DNA from: JANXVV01 sp038230975
GTDB lineage: Bacteria > Planctomycetota > Phycisphaerae > Tepidisphaerales > Tepidisphaeraceae
DNA length: 8,561 nucleotides
Direction: 5' to 3'
Assembly (NCBI GenBank): GCA_038230975.1
Contig: JBBRMF010000227.1
Location: 1-8,561 of the forward strand
How positions within the stretch are numbered: position 1 is the first letter of the stretch; every line of letters begins with the position of its first letter. A program made the translations under genes and the position numbers. Below, piece after piece: positions 5,280 to 8,561 of the stretch. The notes under the pieces are model-generated. The model was not told the DNA's origin. It searched no databases and saw only the letters and a list, made by a program, of their open reading frames with translations.

Positions 5280-6671
5280 ATGCCTACCCTCTCAATTATC
5301 GAATCGCCCGACCTTTTCCGTCCAAACGAAGGTGGCCAGCAATCCTTCATGGACGACTACACCCACCGCTACTGCGCCCTCGCCGGTGGGTGGTTCGCCG
5401 GCAAGACCTGGGCCGGGGCGCGCAAGCTGGTGGATCTGCATTTGTACAACGCGTTTGATGCCAGGGATCAACCGACGGGGGTGAAGAGTGCCGTGATTGC
5501 GCCGACGTACCAGTTGGCGAATGATTTTGATTTGCCCGAGCTTCGCCGGACGTTGGATGAAATGAATTTGTCGTATCAGTTTATCGCCAATCCGAAGCGA
5601 TATTGTTTTCAGTTGCCGGATCTGGGGACGCGGAAGCAGCCGAGCGAGATATTGATTCGGACGGCGGATGCACCGGAGCGGATCACCGGGTGGACGGTCG
5701 GGGCGATCTGGGGAGATGAGGCGGCTCGCTGGAAATCCGATGCGTTTGATCCGCAGAATGATCCGTTCATTCAGGCGGATGCGCGGCTGCGAGATCCCAA
5801 GGCGCGGTTTCTGCAATTCATGGTCACCTTCACGCACGAAGGGGATGACACGCGGGTCTACCGGGATTTTGAAAGGGAACCGAAGCCGGATCATGTGCTG
5901 TATCGGGCGGGGACGTTTCAGAATCCGCATGCCCAGGCGTTTGGCAATGTGCAGAAGCAGCAGTTGAGTGCCGAGTTGGCGGCGCAGTATCTGGAAGGCC
6001 ACGCAACATCAACCGGTGGGCATCGGATGTATGGGAGCTTTGAATCGGCGAAGAATGTGGATGCGGAAATCGGGGTGACTGATGCGGTGCCATTGCAGAT
6101 GGCGGTGGATTTCAACATCAACCCGGGGATGCACTGCATACTCGGGCAGCATTTTCCGGAGAAGAATCTGCTGACGGCGATCTGGGAGATCCATGAGCCG
6201 CGCATGAGCGTGAAGCGGATGGTGATGGCGTTGCGGGATGTGATTGAGAAGGAATGGGGCGGTTGGAAGTGGAGCACACCGTTGCAAATCTTCGGCGATG
6301 CCAGCGGTTCGGGGCAGTGGGCGGGCGTGGGCGAGAGTTGTTATGACGTGTTGTGTGAGTGTCTGCGTGTGGCGGGTGTGCCGTTTCAACTGCGCGTGCC
6401 GCGCAGCAATCCGCATGTGGCCGATCGCGTGAACGCCGTGAATTGTGCGTTGGCTGATGCGAGTGGGGCCGTGCGATACAAGATTCATCCACGTTGTCAG
6501 AAATTGATCGATGACTATCGCGTGATGCGGTGGGCGATCGACGGGTCGGCCGACAAGCGCGACGTTCAGCGGAGTCATGCCAGTGATGCCGATGGGTATC
6601 GGGTGCATTACCTGATGCCGATTCGTCGAATGCAAACCGTCGGCGGGAAAATCGGTGTGATGGAAAAGTAG
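5280..6671 (+). CDS. terL: Phage terminase large subunit (ATPase/nuclease)
   Basis: This 463-aa protein is the DNA-packaging motor. N-terminal ATPase: a Walker A variant GGWFAGKT (36-43) after RYCALA, and Walker B GAIWGDE (141-147, Asp146/Glu147), followed by the coupling-type segment FMVTFTHEG (180-188). C-terminal RNase H-fold nuclease: AVDFNINPG with Asp277, IFGDASG with Asp340, and HASDADGYRVHY with Asp435/Asp437 as the third acidic position. The length is usual for Mu gp28-like or related TerL. The ATG at 5280 is chosen because the protein then begins MPTLSIIESPDLFRPNEGGQ; upstream in-frame codons lie antisense to the cargo gene. No convincing Shine-Dalgarno precedes it. Since the cargo block intervenes, transcripts from the upstream phage genes must cross about 1.1 kb antisense to cargo, or terL needs its own promoter. 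Confidence 0.93.
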   Translation: MPTLSIIESPDLFRPNEGGQQSFMDDYTHRYCALAGGWFAGKTWAGARKLVDLHLYNAFDARDQPTGVKSAVIAPTYQLANDFDLPELRRTLDEMNLSYQFIANPKRYCFQLPDLGTRKQPSEILIRTADAPERITGWTVGAIWGDEAARWKSDAFDPQNDPFIQADARLRDPKARFLQFMVTFTHEGDDTRVYRDFEREPKPDHVLYRAGTFQNPHAQAFGNVQKQQLSAELAAQYLEGHATSTGGHRMYGSFESAKNVDAEIGVTDAVPLQMAVDFNINPGMHCILGQHFPEKNLLTAIWEIHEPRMSVKRMVMALRDVIEKEWGGWKWSTPLQIFGDASGSGQWAGVGESCYDVLCECLRVAGVPFQLRVPRSNPHVADRVNAVNCALADASGAVRYKIHPRCQKLIDDYRVMRWAIDGSADKRDVQRSHASDADGYRVHYLMPIRRMQTVGGKIGVMEK

Positions 6672-6745
6672 GTTCAAGGGCGTCGATGAATCGATGAGAA
6701 TCTTGCATTGAGAGCGCTTTTCAGGTTGGTAGGTAGCCCGATGTC

Positions 6746-6832
6746 GGGTGCCACGGGTCGCGGTACTCCGAGACCTGTGTCTTTTGCCAGCCGAAACGCA
6801 CAGGTCTCGGAGTACCGCGACCTGTGGCACCC
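6746..6832. repeat. Inverted-repeat element, GGGTGCCAC family, copy 1 (before portal)
   Basis: Arms 6746-6779 and 6799-6832 pair at 33 of 34 positions around a 19-nt loop. The left arm contains CCACGGGTCGCGG and the right arm, read on the other strand, CCACAGGTCGCGG, which gives the element a polarity. It lies 74 nt after the terL stop and 125 nt before the portal start. No T run follows, so it is not a classical intrinsic terminator, though a 34-bp stem would strongly affect the mRNA. The near-identical arms suggest recent spread. The remaining parts of the 286-nt gap hold only the small palindrome at 6908-6923. Confidence 0.92.
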
Positions 6833-6907
6833 GGACTGTTTCTTCGGTTCTACTTAGTTCCGTGGAATCTGTCCCGATTGGATGTACCTTCATATCTTCA
6901 CGATTCC

Positions 6908-6923
6908 GTCCGCTAAAGCGGAC
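6908..6923. repeat. Small palindrome GTCCGC-TAAA-GCGGAC
   Basis: Perfect 6-bp arms around TAAA lie 34 nt before the portal start codon, followed by CCTACAAAAG. From memory, TCCGCTAAAGCGGACCCTAC-like units recur between genes in planctomycetes, so this may be a minimal copy of another dispersed palindrome family. It could also be a simple leader hairpin. Confidence 0.5.
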
Positions 6924-6957
6924 CCTACAAAAGACGACAACACTTTACCGGAACACT

Positions 6958-8298
6958 ATGAAACTCATCGAAAAACTATTCGGGATTCGAAGTGCCGTTG
7001 CGCCAGTGGTGGGGGAGCAGACGCGCCAGCAGGGGGTGGCGCAGGCGGGGATTGGGCTGGGTCAGTTGCCGGGATTTCTGTCGCCGCAACCGGGGACGTA
7101 TGGCGTGTATCGGCGAATGAGCGCGCATCCCACGTTGGCGCTGGCGAAGTCGATCGTCACCGCGCCGATCCTGGCGGGCAGTTGGTCATTTGAAGCCCGG
7201 CGGCCGGATGGCAAGCGTCGTCGTCGGGCGGTGATTGGTGATGGTGTGCAATCGGATCCGATCGATCAGATGCTCGAGGATCGTTGCCGTTTCGTTCAGC
7301 GACAGATCGAACCCATGCGCGCGGCATTTCTGGTGGAAGCGTTGCGAGCGCTCGAATTTGGCTGGCGGCCATTTGAAAAAGTGTGGGACGTGCGAGATGG
7401 CTCTGTCATCTTACGGCGACTTAAACCATTGTTGCCGGACTTTACATTCCTACAGGTTGACGCCAACGGCAATTTCGCGGGAGTAGCCCAGATGGATGTG
7501 CGCCTGCCGGTGGAGAAAGCGTTCATCTATTCCTACGACGGTGAAGCGGGGAATTTGTATGGCCGCAGCCGCCATGAAAACGCGCGGCAAGCCTGGAGTT
7601 GTTGGCAGCAGGTGGATGATCGCACGGCACAACTGGCAACAAAGGTGTCGGCGATTATTCCGCTGGTTCACTACCCACTTGGCCAAAGTCGCGATGCCAG
7701 TGGACAGCTTCGCGATAACGGCGACCTGGCCGATGTGATTCTCAACGGCCTTGGAAGTGGGCGCGGCGTGAAGCTACCAAACTTGTTCGCCAATTCCGAA
7801 GACCCACGATTGTCGGCGGACCTGGCGGGTAAATCGTCCTGGATGGTGAGTTTTCTGGAAGCCGCCAACGCCGCTCACAATCTTACCGGCCTGACGGAGC
7901 GCCAGCGATATTATGATGCCCTGATGTTTCGCGCCTGGTTGCGCCCGGAACGCGTGGGCTTGGAAAGCCAGCATGGATCGCGCGCCGATGCCAGCAAGCA
8001 CACCGAAACGGGGCTGACCGATAGCGAACTGGTTCACGCGGATATTTGCGATCAATTCAACCGCGGTGTGGTTGACGAACTGCTGACATACAATTTCGGA
8101 TCCGGAACGGTTGGCAGTGTGTATGTTTCGCCGTCACCGTTACAGGAAGCGAAACGAGCACTGCTTCAAAAGTTGATGCAGGCCGTGTGGGGCAATGCGG
8201 CCACGCTGGGACAGTTCCTGGCCCAGACGGATATGGATGCCGTGTTCGATGTGCTGGAAATTCCGCGAGCGGATGTGCCGATCCATTTTCAATACTGA
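6958..8298 (+). CDS. Phage portal protein, Mu gp29-like (DUF935)
   Basis: This 446-aa protein would form the dodecameric ring at one vertex of the head through which TerL pumps DNA. Evidence: the N-terminal helix MKLIEKLFGI, MSAHPTLALAKSIVTAPI (54-71), the portal core ALEFGWRPFEKVWDVRDG (131-148), LKPLLPDFTF, GNLYGRSRHENARQAW (198-213), and the C-terminal RYYDALMFRAWLRPERVG with HGSRADASKH (318-348). All of this fits the DUF935/gp29 family at its usual length. The ATG at 6958, with a weak GGAA 4 nt upstream, is chosen because the frame open from 6748 only translates the inverted repeat and gap. It follows terL, as in Mu-like phages, but the two are separated by 286 nt of repeat-containing DNA instead of being tightly packed. 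Confidence 0.9.
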   Translation: MKLIEKLFGIRSAVAPVVGEQTRQQGVAQAGIGLGQLPGFLSPQPGTYGVYRRMSAHPTLALAKSIVTAPILAGSWSFEARRPDGKRRRRAVIGDGVQSDPIDQMLEDRCRFVQRQIEPMRAAFLVEALRALEFGWRPFEKVWDVRDGSVILRRLKPLLPDFTFLQVDANGNFAGVAQMDVRLPVEKAFIYSYDGEAGNLYGRSRHENARQAWSCWQQVDDRTAQLATKVSAIIPLVHYPLGQSRDASGQLRDNGDLADVILNGLGSGRGVKLPNLFANSEDPRLSADLAGKSSWMVSFLEAANAAHNLTGLTERQRYYDALMFRAWLRPERVGLESQHGSRADASKHTETGLTDSELVHADICDQFNRGVVDELLTYNFGSGTVGSVYVSPSPLQEAKRALLQKLMQAVWGNAATLGQFLAQTDMDAVFDVLEIPRADVPIHFQY

Positions 8299-8328
8299 TC
8301 ACTGGAGCTTTGTCGTATTTCTAGTTTA

Positions 8329-8412
8329 GGGTGCCACGGGTCGCGGTATTCCGAGACCTGTGCCTCGCACCCGCACCGCACAGGTTTCGGAGTACCTCGA
8401 CCTGTGGCACCC
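8329..8412. repeat. Inverted-repeat element, GGGTGCCAC family, copy 2 (after portal)
   Basis: Arms 8329-8362 and 8379-8412 pair at 30 of 34 positions around a 16-nt loop. The left arm is 33/34 identical to the left arm at 6746-6779, and the CACGGG (left) versus CACAGG (right) asymmetry is the same, so both copies have one orientation. It lies 30 nt after the portal stop and 38 nt before the stop of a minus-strand gene fragment, again at a convergent junction. The loop differs from copy 1. No T run follows. Confidence 0.92.
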
Positions 8413-8450
8413 GAGTCAATGCCAGCCTAAGTGAGAAGTGTGACAATGGA

Positions 8451-8561
8451 CTAGGCCTTAAACAAGCGAATTGCCTGCGTTTCAATTTTCGTTGGCGATA
8501 GGCGCATTGCAAGCTTGAATGCTTGTTCAACTTCGCTTTCATTCTGGATTTCTTCACTCCA
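8451..8561 (-). CDS. C-terminal end of an unidentified minus-strand gene (cut by window edge)
   Basis: Read from the right edge on the minus strand, the frame gives 36 residues, starting WSEEIQNESEVEQAFKLAMR and ending TQAIRLFKA, then a TAG at 8453-8451. The composition (acidic helix, then basic helix) looks like the end of a real soluble helical protein, and the frame stops cleanly before the inverted repeat. It would be a second gene opposing the phage operon. The alternative frame open on this strand runs into the repeat and has an implausible Arg/Ser/Lys-rich composition. I do not recognise the family. Confidence 0.45.
   Translation of the reverse strand, partial: WSEEIQNESEVEQAFKLAMRLSPTKIETQAIRLFKA

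Larger units (their letters stand above)
156..8298 (+). mobile_element. Prophage head/packaging module (Mu-like), interrupted by host-type cargo
   Basis: Small terminase, large terminase and a gp29/DUF935-type portal follow one another on the plus strand. They are preceded by a ParB-like protein, an ATPase-GNAT protein and a protein with a gp36-like C-terminus. This set is diagnostic of a tailed-phage packaging and head-assembly region. Neither end of the element is in the window: no integrase, attachment site or major capsid gene is seen. All phage frames are open and their key motifs are present. The gaps are filled with palindromic repeats and a reverse-oriented cargo block, which points to a resident prophage or a domesticated remnant. 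Whether it is still active cannot be told from here. Confidence 0.8.

Noticed and set aside
6009..6893. Long minus-strand open frame (294 codons) opposite terL
   Set aside because: It is His/Arg/Pro-rich and mirrors the GC-rich third positions of terL. It runs through the palindrome and has no recognisable domain.
6748..6957. In-frame N-terminal extension of the portal gene from 6748
   Set aside because: It translates the inverted repeat and gap (Arg/Thr-rich), has no ribosome site, and the portal family starts near MKLIEKLFG at 6958.

Overview
The window looks like part of a Mu-type head/packaging module of a tailed-phage prophage, or a domesticated remnant of one, in a planctomycete chromosome. 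The host call has two bases. The first is a membrane protein ending in the zinc-ribbon signature C-x2-CGYDLRATPxRCPECG, which I associate with Planctomycetota and especially Phycisphaerae-like lineages. The second is several families of palindromic repeats of a kind I recall from planctomycete genomes. No database search was possible, so both points rest on pattern recognition.

Plus-strand phage genes, left to right: (1) a 553-aa protein that starts as an SGNH hydrolase and ends as a Mu gp36-like (DUF1320) domain (156-1817); (2) a ParB-like nuclease-fold protein (1958-2488); (3) an ABC-type ATPase fused to a GNAT acetyltransferase domain, COG2401-like (2467-3627), overlapping gene 2 by 22 nt; (4) a small terminase subunit with an HTH (3706-4020); (5) a large terminase subunit (5280-6671); (6) a Mu gp29-like/DUF935 portal protein (6958-8298). 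TerS, TerL and portal together would recognise, cut and pump DNA into a prohead. The ParB-like and ATPase-GNAT proteins are accessory genes of unknown job, and the gp36-like domain would belong to the head-tail connector.

Between TerS and TerL lies a block in the opposite orientation (5259 down to 4149). It holds a host-type membrane/zinc-ribbon protein followed by a DUF433 antitoxin and DUF5615 PIN-like toxin pair. It separates the two terminase genes and looks like acquired cargo. A fragment of another minus-strand gene enters from the right edge (8451-8561).

The most unusual aspect is the density of inverted-repeat elements: at least six copies from four families, plus a minimal palindrome at 6908-6923. 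They sit in nearly every gap of the phage operon (1873-1936, 3630-3698, 4038-4133, 6746-6832, 8329-8412), and one lies in frame inside the ATPase gene just before its Walker B motif (2882-2924). Two copies of one family flank the portal gene in the same orientation. This suggests long residence in the host and tolerance, or use, of small mobile palindromes. The module may be a decaying or domesticated prophage, but the phage reading frames are intact.
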